DNA of 64,000 nt from Parachlorella kessleri. Its lineage: Eukaryota > Chlorophyta > Trebouxiophyceae > Chlorellales > Chlorellaceae. A model generated the notes under the pieces. The model did not search any database, had not been told where the DNA came from, and saw only the letters and a list, made by a program, of their open reading frames with translations. Positions 34,001 to 45,649 of the stretch are shown piece after piece. Each line of letters begins with the position of its first letter. The stretch's first letter is position 1. Where the stretch lies: the NCBI GenBank assembly GCA_001598975.1, contig BBXU01001900.1, forward strand, positions 1 to 64,000, in the 5' to 3' direction. A program made the translations under genes and the position numbers.

Positions 34001-35832
34001 CCAGCGACCTGATTAACAACTGCCTGGTCCGAGGCAACTTTGTGGTGACGCCTGGCTTCTTCAACCCCAACGCTCGCTCGGCCGCGCTGACAATCAAGGG
34101 CACGGCGCCTCCTAAGCTGGTCAAGACGTCTGTCGAATTCCAGGTACGCCTCGCCATGACATGAAAGGGTTTCGAACAAGCATTACACTCATTTCAGGTG
34201 GTTCGTTGTTGGGCACCACTGTGTCAATGTGGATGATTGCCATGGACCACCCACAGCCTTTCCGCCTTAGGCACCACTGCTTTATTCGACTGGTGATACT
34301 ACCTGCCAGTAGCCTACTCATTCCCCCGCCCTGCTGCAGGCGATCGACGCTGCACAGCATGCACAAGCCACCCAGTTTATGTTTTTGAGGAATGAGGTGG
34401 GCGCCCCGACCAAGGACCTGGTGTTCAAGGTGTCGTCCTGGGGCGGGGGCCTGGTGGCTGGCGCTGGCAAGCTGGTGGGCGGGAAGTTCAGGTGGGCGCC
34501 ATGGGAGTGAGGTTGACATATTAACATCAAGGGTTGGTAGCAGTGGGTGGGTCGGTAGGTGGGTCTGCTGATGGGTGGTCACGCCGTTATCAGGATGATG
34601 CGGCCTACCTCTGATGGCACAGCTGTCGATGTACGTCACTGTAGGCTAAGGAAGATCTCATTACGCAACAATCAGGGCCGTGTAAAAGTGGAGAAAGTCA
34701 TCATTCTCTAGGAGTCGCCCCATGGTTGTATGCAATCACGGACATGAGCCCATTGCGTCGCAGCAATGGGAAAAGGGACGAAAAGGGACGGAATGAGTGA
34801 CAGTTGGGGCCTTCCTTATGTATGCCATACAGTGCATAGCACGCTCCCTGCAAGCAGCAATCTCCGGAATCCGGCGACCCCACCCCACCCCACCCCATCC
34901 CCTCCCTCCTCTCGGGGTGCCAGTTTTTGGCACATGCAGCACCCTCTTTATGCACACATGTGTGGTGGAACGCTAAACACCACTTGGGTGTTGCAATCCC
35001 AATGTTGGTCGTCCGGCCTACCGCCCTGCCCCTCCCTTTATCTGATTCTCTGCAGCACTCTGAAGTACCTGGCACGCATGTCTGGCGGCGTCCCCGACAC
35101 CAACTGGCAGTCTACCCTCAGCGGGCAGTCCAATTACGTAACCATGTGGGAAGTGGCCTCAGCTGGCTGGGAGCTGCCCATGCCCTCCACACCCAATAGG
35201 GCTGCCTTCAACGGGGGCGTTAGCGTGAATGCGCAGGTACGTGATGGGGCTCTGAACAAGAGGCACTTGGCAGTTGGCTGCGACTTTACTTTCCTGACCT
35301 CACAATTGCGTGCCGTTTCCCCCACCAGCAGGGCTGCCGTCAGTGGAGGTCAGCTTTGCCCAGGGGGTGACAGTTCATGGTTTGTTGGTGTGGCCTCTGG
35401 GCACACTACTGGGGCGACTGTGCTCCCCACTGCTATGCAAGTTCGAGACCTTCGAGCAGCTGCTGGCCAGTTTAGGGCTTAGGGTTAGGGTTCCCTCGGA
35501 GCAACCTAACACTCTGTCTTCATCGAGCTCGTCTATTGTGACACCTGCGTATGGTGATGCAGGTCCAATACGTGCAGGCTCCCATCACCGGCACCTGGAA
35601 CCCAGGGGAGACCCGCACCTTCTACTTCTACAGTGTGTATGCCCGCTCAGCGGGCAGCCGCATCAAGTGCCTTCCCTTCAGGGCTGGCAACCCCGGCCTG
35701 GTGTGCTCCCGCATTGAGAACCAGAGCGGTACGGCGGCTGACCAGATAGCGGTCACGCTGTTGAACACGGCTGGCTATGCAATGCCTTTTTGGATGAACC
35801 TACACCGGTTTGCCGTTCAGGTGGGGCCTTAG
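31066..35832 (+). CDS. Secreted pectate-lyase-superfamily beta-helix protein, paralog B, 621 aa
   Basis: Exons: 31066-31370, 31536-31654, 31851-31958, 32173-32271, 32530-32681, 33119-33289, 33468-33596, 33964-34143, 34340-34491, 35056-35236, 35563-35832 (TAG); 1866 nt in frame. Same 11-exon plan as paralogs A and C; seven middle or late exons have identical lengths. Signal peptide MLSLLLFVTAVLAASSEA, then an Ala-rich segment, KKFGAKGDGFTDDSG, FVYLPPGNYRIAKS, and the conserved C-terminal module. Exon 5 lacks two residues relative to A and C (WFKNEGETD for WFKNVDQGETD) and exon 7 lacks one. The exon 7 donor is duplicated 55 bp downstream. N-terminal and middle exons are closest to C, while part of the last exon is almost identical to A. 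Confidence 0.85.
33585..33694 (+). repeat. 55-bp tandem duplication spanning an exon 7 splice donor
   Basis: ACCTTTACCAATGTGAGTGC at 33585 recurs at 33640 as ACCTTTACAAATGTGAGTGC, and the shared sequence runs on through CTGGCCAGGGAGTGACAGAT. The period is 55 bp, so two donor sites stand in tandem. Using the second would add 55 nt and shift the frame. Confidence 0.85.
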
Positions 35833-38800
35833 ACACTCAGAGACTGTAGCTAGTGGGCAAAGTGGGGACGTCTTTCTCATTGCAGCAAGTCTAGCTATTG
35901 AGCCTGTCCTTGCACTCACTGTGTACACAGGTTCACCAAATTTTGATCTCCGCTTGCTCCCTGCTAATCCTTTCTGGTTGCGGTTTTCACTATGACTAGG
36001 ACACTCCTCATTAAGATTGTCCGCTGGACTACTGACCGCTCAGCATCAGGTGTGGAGCCAGGCCTCTGCATGGCATATGCTTGGTGCATACGCATGTGTG
36101 GGCGTCTCTTGTGCGTCTCAGTTGGGCAACTGACCCCCTGGAAAGCTGCACGGGGACTCTTGTTGTGTCGTGCCGTTGGCTTCCTTGCTATGCATGTGCA
36201 GTTCCTTCTGGGTTTGCTGCATGCCATATGCGTCACGGCAACAAGCACACCAGGGTTGTGTGGCTGTTTTGTGCTCTTATCCTTTTTGGATAACCTTTCT
36301 GAGCAGCGATGCAGGTGATGGCAGTGTTGCGGACCCCAGCTGAGTTGTTAGTACTATGACTCTTATGCAGAGCTTGTCGTTGCAATCGGGATGCTCGTCG
36401 TGTATCACTGTCAATGCACACTTGTTGCCAGCTGGCAAAAGCTGGCCTGCCAGCCGTGCAAGCTGGAGGTTTCTTGTGAGGCTAATGTAACTAGTCAGTG
36501 CTTGCAAATGGCAGCCGCCGAGAGAAGCCTTAAGCTTGAGCTTGCAGGTCTGCGGCACTGTCCGACGCCCAGCAACGTCATTTGGAGCCTCCCAGTCACC
36601 GTGCAAGCTGCAAGCCCCCTTGAAAAAGTCTCTGTGGTATTCTGCACCCTCGAGGTGCTACATGCCTTTGGACGTCACCTAACGAGGAGGAACTCACACC
36701 AGGGCCTCGGGCGTGCCTACTGCTTAAAAAACACTGTCAAACCAAGGCTGAGCACACCATCCATGACGACCACGTTTGACTACCACAGTAGTTCTGACAC
36801 TTATGCCCTTAGCCTGCTCACGAGATTTGGCGTCTTGCGTAAAGGCTTTGAGCTGATTGGAGGCTCCCCGCCCGCGCGTCCTGAGTCATAGATGCTTCAT
36901 CTCCTGAAAGTGATGCAAGATAGATAGCTTTTACAAAGAAAGTTAATGCTTTGCTCCGTCGCTAGGCTATCAGTCAAAGCCTGAGCGCAGGATCACTTCA
37001 TAGCTCCTGGCTACCAAGCCTGAGAGAGGTCAGCGTGGAATACGGCTTACATGCACTGGACGACTCTTAAATAACAGGAGTAGAGCAAGTATCATGGCAG
37101 CGGCGCGCAGAAAACAGGCGGCCCTTCCCAGCTTCACCCTTGATGCCTGGGTACAATCGCCTAGCACACCGTGTGCAGGTACCATTTTTTTCTAAAGCTT
37201 CTTCTTTCTGGAGTATCCTAGATCCCCTTGAGCCTGGCTTCTGATTCCATGACCAGCTGCAGCACCGTGGACTTGCATCCACGCTGGTCATGATCCCTAT
37301 GCAGCTATCTAAAGCCAGGCAAGCCCTCGCTCGATTCAACCTCGCTCGATTCAAACAGGCTGGCACTTTCAACGGACTTGCTACAGCATCCGGCCGCCCT
37401 CAGAGGACTTCGAAGGCTGTGCCTGCAGTGAAGTGTGGATGTGAGTGGTGCCCCACGGGTGGATGTTGCTGCACCTGCTGGGCATGGTGCATCTAATTTA
37501 CCTTCACCTGGGCTTCAACACCTTGAATGGGTGCCAGGCAGCGTCCTGCGCTTGACAAACCTGCAGGTGCGCAGCAGGTGACGTTTTAGTGCAGAGGTTG
37601 CGTCTCGCCGGCATCACTTTCAAAACACTGTGCATGCTGCAATAGAAGTATGCGTGCTGAGCTGCCTCCCTTGAATCCTGCGCTCAACCGCTGGGCCTCA
37701 AGGAAGTGCAGGAGATGGGCTGCGTTTGCTGCAGCCCTGCTGCCGCCGCTGCAGCCCTGCTGCTGCCGCTGCAGCAGCTGTGGCTTTAGCAGAGCAGCCT
37801 GCCCAGCTGCTGGGTGGGGGAGGCCGCCAGGCAAGCCTTCAGGGGGCCTACTGCTGCTGCTGCCGCTCATGCGGCTGCTGCTTGTGACGCTGTGGAGTTA
37901 CACCTGGTAGGTGGCAGGTGCTGAGGGGCTGGTTTTGTGGGCTACGTAGCTTCGTCCGGCTGATATAGCCTGCGGGCGGTTCTGCTGCTCCCCCCCACTC
38001 TTGCTGCTGCCTGCTTTTATGCAACTGCACCTTGAGCTTGGTGCTGAGTGAAAGCGAGACATCAGCAAGAAGGAGTTACATATTTGCGGCGGCCAGATCG
38101 TCACCCAGCTTCCAGCCCAGTGCCCGCCACACGAAGGCCCCTCCTCCCCCACCCCCCACCCCACCTCCTCACTGGCCAGCTGCTGCTGCAGTGAGCTGCA
38201 GGCAGCCCAAGAAAGGCTAGCAGCGTAGTCAGCGGCGGGGAGTCTGGGAGGGGTTAGCAGCCACAGTCTGCTAGCCTCTCCTGGACCAAACTGCCAAGGG
38301 GGTTCCCAGCGTGGCCGTCTGGCTCAAAAGCCCAAGCTCGAGTGGCCTGCCAGAGCGCTTTCGATGGAATGCCACCGATGGTGGGGGTTCGTGCATGGCA
38401 GGAGTTGTGCCAGCAAGGGCAGGTGGAGTGGAGGGTGGAAAGGGGTGCTTACGTGCGACGATGTGGTGGCACACTGTCAGGCTGGGTTGGACTAGGGTGA
38501 TGTGACAAAGCCCTATTTTATAGTAGCAGAGCGGCAGCCATTGCAATCAGTATCATCGCTCTTGGTGGATTTTGGTATGCTGGGCTGTCAAAGCTTTGAG
38601 CCAACATGCAGCGTTATCCTTGCCCTTGACTTGTGGAGACCAACTCTCCACCCAGACGGCAGGCAGCTGGGTGGGTGGTTCCATACCATCGTGCTGCCTG
38701 ACCAAGAACTTGCAGCTGGTTCAACCTTCTCCGATCAAGACGCATTCATGCTGGCAAAGTTTTTGAAAAAGATGTACAGTCTTTAGCTGGAGTTGACCCC

Positions 38801-39499
38801 CTCCCTCATGGTTGTTGGGCCTTGGTTGGCCGTGAGCGGCACTTGGTGCATACCTTTGGAGGGTTGGAAGCCTACACAATGGCAAGAGAGCTTTTTGGAC
38901 CTTGGCTTACGCGGTCCCTGAGTTTGTTTTGCCCAGGGTAGCTACCGGTAGTGCCAACTGGGGCGATACCACCTCCGGAACCGGCAAGCTCCGGTGCTAT
39001 TCAACACACGCGGTGTTCCACGCCGCACTATTTTTACACATAGCAGTGTTAGTTTCTTATACAAGGTAACGGTGGTCCGGTTTAGTTTGTGATCGGGACT
39101 TCAGAGTCCAACGCTACACACCGTGTTGCAGTGGCAACCACCAAAGGGAGCTTTGTGCGGACCCAGCAACAGGTGAGGCTGATGCGGTGCTTACAGGCCT
39201 CTTGTATATTTCCGGGCTCCCAGGGGAGTTCCCTGGCTGTCACAGGGCACTGCGGGGCTGGCATGCATTCATCTAGGCGCACCGTGCTGGCCAGGGTTGC
39301 GAGCTCACCTTGACAAACCTGACTTTCTGGATTCGCTGTATCCGAGATAGCTTGCTGCACTGTCGAAATGGGCTTGGTGCATGGTGGTCGTTGTGAGGCC
39401 GGCCTGGGGCGTCGCAGCCTACGACTGCACGATCACTTGTCCGGCAGCCTCAAGCAACGGTTGACTGTTGTTACTGCTGCAGCGTAGCAAGTGGGAGGG
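35833..39499. other. Spacer between paralogs B and C with decayed duplicate sequence
   Basis: No intact gene was found over 3.7 kb. 3' UTR-like sequence after paralog B (GACACTCAGAGACTGTAGCT at about 35833) matches that after paralog C. Sequence near 36838-36930 and 37093-37190 matches the region just upstream of the F-box/LRR gene (45300-45350 and 45535-45620). A broken LRR segment follows at 37490-37590. Near 37660-37880 is a CTG-rich low-complexity tract. Sequence from 38688 on repeats the A-B spacer. Confidence 0.55.
37490..37590 (+). pseudogene. Decayed LRR gene fragment, relic of the F-box/LRR gene
   Basis: The segment CACCTGGGCTTCAACACCTTG ... GTCCTGCGCTTGACAAACCTGCAG aligns with 46752-46812 of the F-box/LRR gene (LDLGWRGLERVPDGILRLPKLQ). 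Here it would read LHLGFNTLEWVPGSVLRL only after a 1-nt frame correction. A following GCAGCAGGTGACGTTT matches the intact gene's intron start. The F-box exon itself was not found. Confidence 0.65.
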
Positions 39500-42400
39500 A
39501 TGCGGTCGGTTCTCTTTCTGACGGCGGTGCTGGCGGCGTTGGCCAGCAGCGCAGCTGCGGCTCCAACAGCTACTGACTTCATGACAGAGTACATCTCAAA
39601 GCGAGCCGAACAAATTGCCAAGGAGCGTGCAAAGGTGGAAGCGGACCTTGACGCGGCCGCCAAAGCTGCAGCCGCCATTGCGGCCGCCCCCAGGTACAAG
39701 CGCCCCACCGTGAAGGCGCCGGTGGGCAACGTCAACTATGTGGACCTCTCAAGGGTAGGCCTGCGGGCCCAGGCAACCACTGGCGGCCTCAACTTCAACT
39801 CTGGTGGAAGGTGGGCCCCATACTTGCTGAGGAAGCAGCGGGCAGTGCATGACCAGCCGCTGCCTGGCCTGTAACACTACTGTATGTAGGTACACCCTGT
39901 CCCTGCAGCTTTCATGCGTCAATTGCAAGCACATGTGCCGCATACTGAACTGCTCGATAATTGATGTCCCTGCTGTTTGGGTGCAGCTACCCTCGCTACC
40001 CAGCACCCCGGCTGCCGCCCCGCCATAACCCCATCACAAGCTGCCCCGAACCAAGTTCAGTGAAGAAGTTTGGTGCCAAGGGAGACGGGTTCACAGACGA
40101 TGCCGGTCAGTAAGCCCCTGATTGGAGCCTCCTTGCGTGTCTTTGAGCGTGAAGCTGGCATGCCAATATCATGGGAAAGCTTGCCATGAGTGAGCATGCA
40201 GGGTGTACATGACTTACGAAAGCCAATCTGTTGTCAAGTGTGATGTCGACTTACACAACCGCATCTCTCCATATGCAGGCGCCCTCCTGGCGGCAAGCGC
40301 CACAACTTCGCTTACATTTGTCTACCTGCCTCCTGGCAACTACCGTATCGCCAAGAGCATCACTGTGACCAAGCCCATCCTGGCAGGTGCACACCATGCA
40401 CAGTGGCTACTAGCGCCAAAGTAGCAATCCCTGTGTACATGGCCCCTGTCACAGCCCAGGCCTGGGTCCAGCTGGCACATGCTGATCAAGGCATGCTCCT
40501 GGCAACATGCTGACACTCTAGATGTGTGAAGGGCCCAATGGAGAGCATACCAAGTTGCTGCTCCGGCGGATACGAAGTATGCCACGGCATGACAACTTGA
40601 TAAGGTGTCCAAGATTTGATTTCTGCAGGCGCCGGCGCCAAGCTGACCATTGCAGCTGGGATCACCCTCACCCTCACGCAGCGGGTGTACCAGCATGATG
40701 CCAACGGTGCCCTCTTTGCCGGTCCAGGTGGGTGGATGGGGTAGACGAGGAATCACACTGGGCGCAAGGAGGAGCAGCACGAGACTAGTCTGGGAGGGAC
40801 TAGTCTGGGAGGGAACCATGGCCTCCTTGCGGCATTGACTGTGTGGAGAGCATGCATGCCAAGCAGCAACACGCGGCAACCCTCTAAGTTACAACCTTCG
40901 ACTTGTCTGGCCCCAACGCAGTCTGTGCTGCCACCCTGTGCGCAGGGGCGGCGAAGCTGACCATCAACAGTGACACGCTCCGCCCCTCCTGGTTCAAGAA
41001 CGTCGACCAGGGGGAAACCGATGACATGGCGCTCCAGCAGGCTGTGGACAGCTGTGGCAGCGCCTGCATCCTCATGCTGCATGGGCCTGTCTTCCTGAAG
41101 AAGGTGAGCCCTGCCCGTACGGATCCCTCTGCAGCGAGCGCTAGGCAACCGCGCTGCAGTGCAAGCACTGCTGTCATGCTCCTGCCACTCTGCCTCAAGG
41201 CCATCAACGCCTGGGTAATAGAAATGGCTACCACCGCTGCTGACAGGTGCGTGATGCAAATGCACTGTGCTGCTGCATGCCGCCCTACTCCCATGCCATT
41301 TTGAGGGCAAGCACAGCTGTGGCAGCGCTCTGCCCATGTGGCTTGCTATCAAGTGCTTATGGCACGGTGGATTGTGTTGCTCGAAGGTGGTTCTGTGTTG
41401 CAACTGGCCACCGCGGTGCAGGCAGTCAACCTGAAGCCCCCCGTGGGCGTCTTTTCCACAGCAGCAGTCACCATCCTGGGGAACGGGGCGGGCAGCCGAG
41501 GCGAGGGCTTTGTGCTGACCCCAGGCCTCTACCGGCGCCCCATGCTTCTCCCCACCATGTGGGGCTTCAGCTCCTTTGGGATTAAGATTCAGGTGGGGTG
41601 CCCGAAGACAGCGTCATTACTGCAATCACTTGGTCAGTTGCTCAAAGGTGTTATTACCTCCTGGTCAGCACCATGTGGGTAGTGACCTCGCGCGCCGGTT
41701 CCTAGCCATCCAGTCCTGGACAGTCTGGGATAGTCTAGCCGATAGATCGGCACCTTGCCTCCTGCCATAAGCCGCCGCAATGGAGCCCCCCATGGTAGGC
41801 ATGACAGGGTGGAGCGGCCTGCCTGTTTTCCTGTGGCAAGAGACTCAGCTCGGTATGCATGGCTTCCAGTTGTGACTGCTGGCAAACCTTGAAGCAGGCC
41901 ATTGCTTTGTAAAGAGCTGAGAAAGCGGGGCCTCAGCCTCTGCAAAGTGCGCCCAATTAACTAACCTTACTATGGCACATGGCTTCATTGCAGGGTGGCG
42001 TAATTGGGGCAGAAATCCAGGCACAGGGCTTCCTGGATGCCTCTGAGGGGATCACCTTTGCCGCCCAGGAAGGCAGCAAGCGCAACATTACAAATGTTTA
42101 CGTCACCCACATGACCTTTGCCAACGTGAGTGCTGCCCAGGGAAGGGACCAATGGTAGTACGCTTGACCGCTCTGATGCGGCAGCAGCATTTGTATGCAT
42201 GCAATTGCCCCAGTTGCTGCACCAGCCTAAGGACCAAGGCGCTTCATCATTGGCATGCACATGGCTCTGTTCTGCTCTTCTAAGGTGCCCCTTACTCTTC
42301 CCAAGCCCGTATTACTGCTTAGAGTTGCACTTCCCACCTTTGCCTCCTCATCATTTCCTGCACCGCATGACCACCTGCAGTCCGTGCAACACACGGTGGT

Positions 42401-44190
42401 ACTCAAGGCCGCCGCCTCCACCGACCTGATCAACAATTGCCTGGTCCGAGGCAACTTTGTGGTGTCTCCTGGCTTCTCCAACCCCACTGCCCCCTCCGCT
42501 GCGTTGACTGTAAGGGGCGCAGCAGCTCCTCGGCTCGTCAAGACGTCTGTGGACTACCAGGTACGCCCAACATGAGCCCCTAGGCTGCGAGTAAGTTAAC
42601 GGCACTCTCACGGCAGCTTGCTTGTCCTGACCCTGCTCTCCCACTGTGGCATGCTGTTTGCCAAGGGCCATATAATCCCTAACCCTTCCGAGCGCCCCTT
42701 GTGTGACCAAAGGCCACAAATCTTCCCCTTCCTGCCTTGGCTGTTGCAGGCAATCGACGCTGCCCAGTTCAACAAAGTCACCCAGTTCACCTTTGTGAGG
42801 AATGAGGTGGCGGCCCCGACTGCAAACCTGGTGTTCAAGGTGTCGTCCTGGGGCGGGGGCCTGGTGGCTGGGGCTGGCAAGCTGGTGGGCGGGCAGTTCA
42901 GGTGAGCTTGCGAGGGAGCAGGCAGCCTGGGGGGTCCAGAAATGTGGAAAGAAAAGTTGGGACAGACGAATGGATGCGGTGTGGGTGGGTGGGTAGGTGG
43001 GTGGATCGGTGAGAGGATCGTCAAAAAGAACTGGTGACATGGTAGGAACAGGGAGCTGACAGGCCCCTTAAGTGCTCTTGGACCTGCCTGGCACACACAC
43101 CTCCTCTCTCTACTGTGAACATGTGGCTGCCACCTTCGCCCCTCGGCCGTGGAACGGATAGGGTCACAAGAACAATATACCTCATGTACTTCGCCTTGAG
43201 TGCCTGGCACACACATGCCTACATTGCTGTCTCTCCTGCAACAGCCTTCTTTTTGGCCACATGCTGAGGTCTCTTTGTTGGACGTCCTTTTGCCCGCTGG
43301 GAACCAGCCCCTCTGTCAGCTCACTGGTAGCCCATGCACCCAACGACCCGTCCCTCTGGGTGTCTGATGCCGTGCAGCACCCTCAAGTATCTGGCGCGCA
43401 TGTCAGGCGGCGTCCCTGATGCCACCTGGGAGTCCAACCTCAGCGGGCCGTCCAATTACGTGACCATGTGGGATGTGGCCTCAGCTGGCTGGGAGCTGCC
43501 CATGCCCTCCACCCCCAACAGGGCTGCCTTCAACGGGGGCGCCAGCGTGTCTGCACAGGTGGGGTGGGGCTCTGCCCGAGAGGCACCCAGCTGTTGGCTG
43601 CCAGTCTGCTTGGCTGAGCTCCCTGGTTCAAAGCCATGCCATCCAGCCCCAACTGTTCGCTGCCTTCCACGAGTGCGCCAGCCATTCAGCGCAGGCTGGG
43701 TGGGTAGGACTTCTGCAGGCACAAGAGAAGATTCCCGAGTAGGGTGGGAGCCCTGCGTGCTAGTGGTCAAAGCCCTACTGTGCGGCCGTGCGCACGTCTG
43801 CTTTGCAGCTTCGTGATGTACATGCACCTCTCGCAGGCACCTGGCTCCACCCCTTACTCCCACCTCCTCCCGAGGCATATGCCAACCACACTGGGTGTTG
43901 GCCTGCGCCTGGCATTGCAGGTGCACTATGTCCAAGCCCCCATCACCGGCACCTGGCTCCCCGGCCAGACCCGCACCTTCTACTTCTACAACGCGTATGC
44001 CCGCTCGGCTGGCAGCCGCATCTCCTGCCTGCCTTTCAGGGCAGCCAACGCCGGCATCGTGTGCTCCCGCATAGAGAACCAGAGCGGCATGGCCCCCGAC
44101 CAGGTGGCTGTTATGCTCAAGTACACTGCTGGCTTTGCAATGCCGTCATGGATGACTGTGCACCGGTTTGCCGTTCAGGTGGGGCCCTAG
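39500..44190 (+). CDS. Secreted pectate-lyase-superfamily beta-helix protein, paralog C, 626 aa
   Basis: Exons: 39500-39810, 39987-40105, 40279-40386, 40629-40727, 40946-41103, 41422-41592, 41994-42125, 42381-42560, 42750-42901, 43378-43558, 43921-44190 (TAG); 1881 nt in frame. Signal peptide MRSVLFLTAVLAALASSAAA, an Ala-rich segment, KKFGAKGDGFTDDAG and FVYLPPGNYRIAKS mark the beta-helix start. Middle rungs include ITLTLTQRVYQHDANGALF, WFKNVDQGETDDMALQQAV, SRGEGFVLTPG and ITNVYVTHMTFAN. The last exon starts VHYVQAPITGTWLPGQTRTF and ends HRFAVQVGP. The extracellular target is not known. Closest overall to paralog B, including the upstream region and 3' UTR start. Confidence 0.85.
40784..40813 (+). 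repeat. Two tandem copies of a 15-bp unit in intron 4 of paralog C
   Basis: ACTAGTCTGGGAGGG occurs twice with no spacer. Confidence 0.85.
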
Positions 44191-45649
44191 ACACTCAGAG
44201 ACTGTAGCTAGTGAGCTGGATTGGCCGTCTTTCTCTTGCAGCAGGTGTAGCTACTACCGAGGCTGTAACTTGTAGTCGCTGTATTCGCAGGTTTCCGAGT
44301 TTGGTTTACGCTCCCCCCTTGCTGTTCCTCTTTGTGACACTTATGTACCTTCGTAAACTATCAAATGGATCGTCTGCTTGGTCATTTCTCCGGCTCAGTA
44401 GCAGTTGTCGGGCTCTTCAAACAACAGAGCAATACATATGCCTCTTTCGTCATTTTCCCTTGCCCTGTAGGCTTGTGCGTATTTAGTCATATGTTCTACT
44501 ACGTCTCCGTTGGGATATCGACCCCTGCAATGCTGCATTGGGTCTATTTTTGCTGGTGGCTTACTTTATATGCAGGGATAGCTCCTTCTGGGTCAAATGC
44601 ATGGGTCAGAGCAACAAGCACAGCGACTATTGAGTAGCCGTCTTGTGCTCTTACCTTCTTTGGTACTCCTTTGTTTACAGCAATGCAGGTGACGGCAGCG
44701 TTGCGGACCTTCAGTTGCATTGTTACTTCTATACATCTATTGTGTACTTCTTTCTCGTACCATATCTAAGCCTCCAGGGGCCCTGCACATCTTTTGGGGA
44801 TCTGGTCTTTTGCAGTTTGTATGTTGGTGTGCACCAGTGGATGCTCGTTGTTCAGCACTGTTCAAGCAGCTGTTCTCAACCCCGTGCCAGCTACGTGGGA
44901 ATATGGCGTGACAAAAGGTTGTTGCAGCACTTATTGTTAGTGTTTCTAATTAAGGCAAATGTTGAGCCTGGCTAGGCCTGCAGCTTAGCCTTGCGCCATG
45001 GCCTTGCGCCCAGCCCCACAAATACTAAGCCAGTTGGTCAGCTTGCTTGCCACTTTCATTTCATCTTGTACCAGCCAAGTGATGTCCGCAAGGTACTACC
45101 TGCCTCACAAATCCAACTCCAAGCGGAAAACTCACAAGTCCCACTGACCCGTGTGCCCCTTGCTTCAAGCACTGCCCTCCATCCCAACAGGTCCTTGCAG
45201 GGCACCGGCATGGCGCTAGTAATCGATGATCTGTGTCCAACGCATTTTCAGAAGGTTGCAGGGTTCTTCAGTACAGGCACTGAGAGCTCTTGAAGGCTCC
45301 CCGCCCGCGCTTCCTGAGTCATTGAAGCTTTGATCTTCAGGAAGTGAAATTAGTAGGTAGCCTATAGCAAAAGGATGCCATGCTTGGTTTCTTACGACCA
45401 GGCGACCACGAGATGTTGAGTGAGCAAAGCACCATGGACGGCCTATCCAGGCTACCATAACAGTCAACACTCTGCCAATCTACTAAACGCCGCTTGCTAA
45501 TAGCAGTGGAGCACGTGGGGTCTGCCTGTCAGTGGCGCGCACAGAACCGACAGCCTCGCCCAGCTTTACTCTTGAGGCGTGTACGAACTGCCCCTAGCAT
45601 ACGTGTGCAGGTACCCCTTCCTCTGAAACAGCACTTGTTGGCACCAGCC
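44191..45649. other. Spacer between paralog C and the F-box/LRR gene
   Basis: No gene recognised. It shares blocks with the sequence after paralog B, including GCAATGCAGGTGACGGCAGC (44681) against GCGATGCAGGTGATGGCAGT (36306), and GGCTCCCCGCCCGCGC (45294). These support a shared duplicated unit. Confidence 0.5.

Noticed and set aside
34121..34639. A 172-codon minus-strand open frame
   Set aside because: Antisense shadow of paralog B exons 8-9.
36391..36891. A 166-codon plus-strand open frame in the B-C spacer
   Set aside because: The corresponding sequence after paralog C is not open, so it is not conserved, and no domain is visible.
37660..37880. A CTG-rich open frame encoding Leu/Cys/Ala runs
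   Set aside because: Low-complexity trinucleotide sequence; no support as a gene.
42351..43040. A 229-codon minus-strand open frame
   Set aside because: It lies antisense to exons 8-9 of beta-helix paralog C and mirrors their codon structure; the sense exons have consistent splice sites and paralogs.
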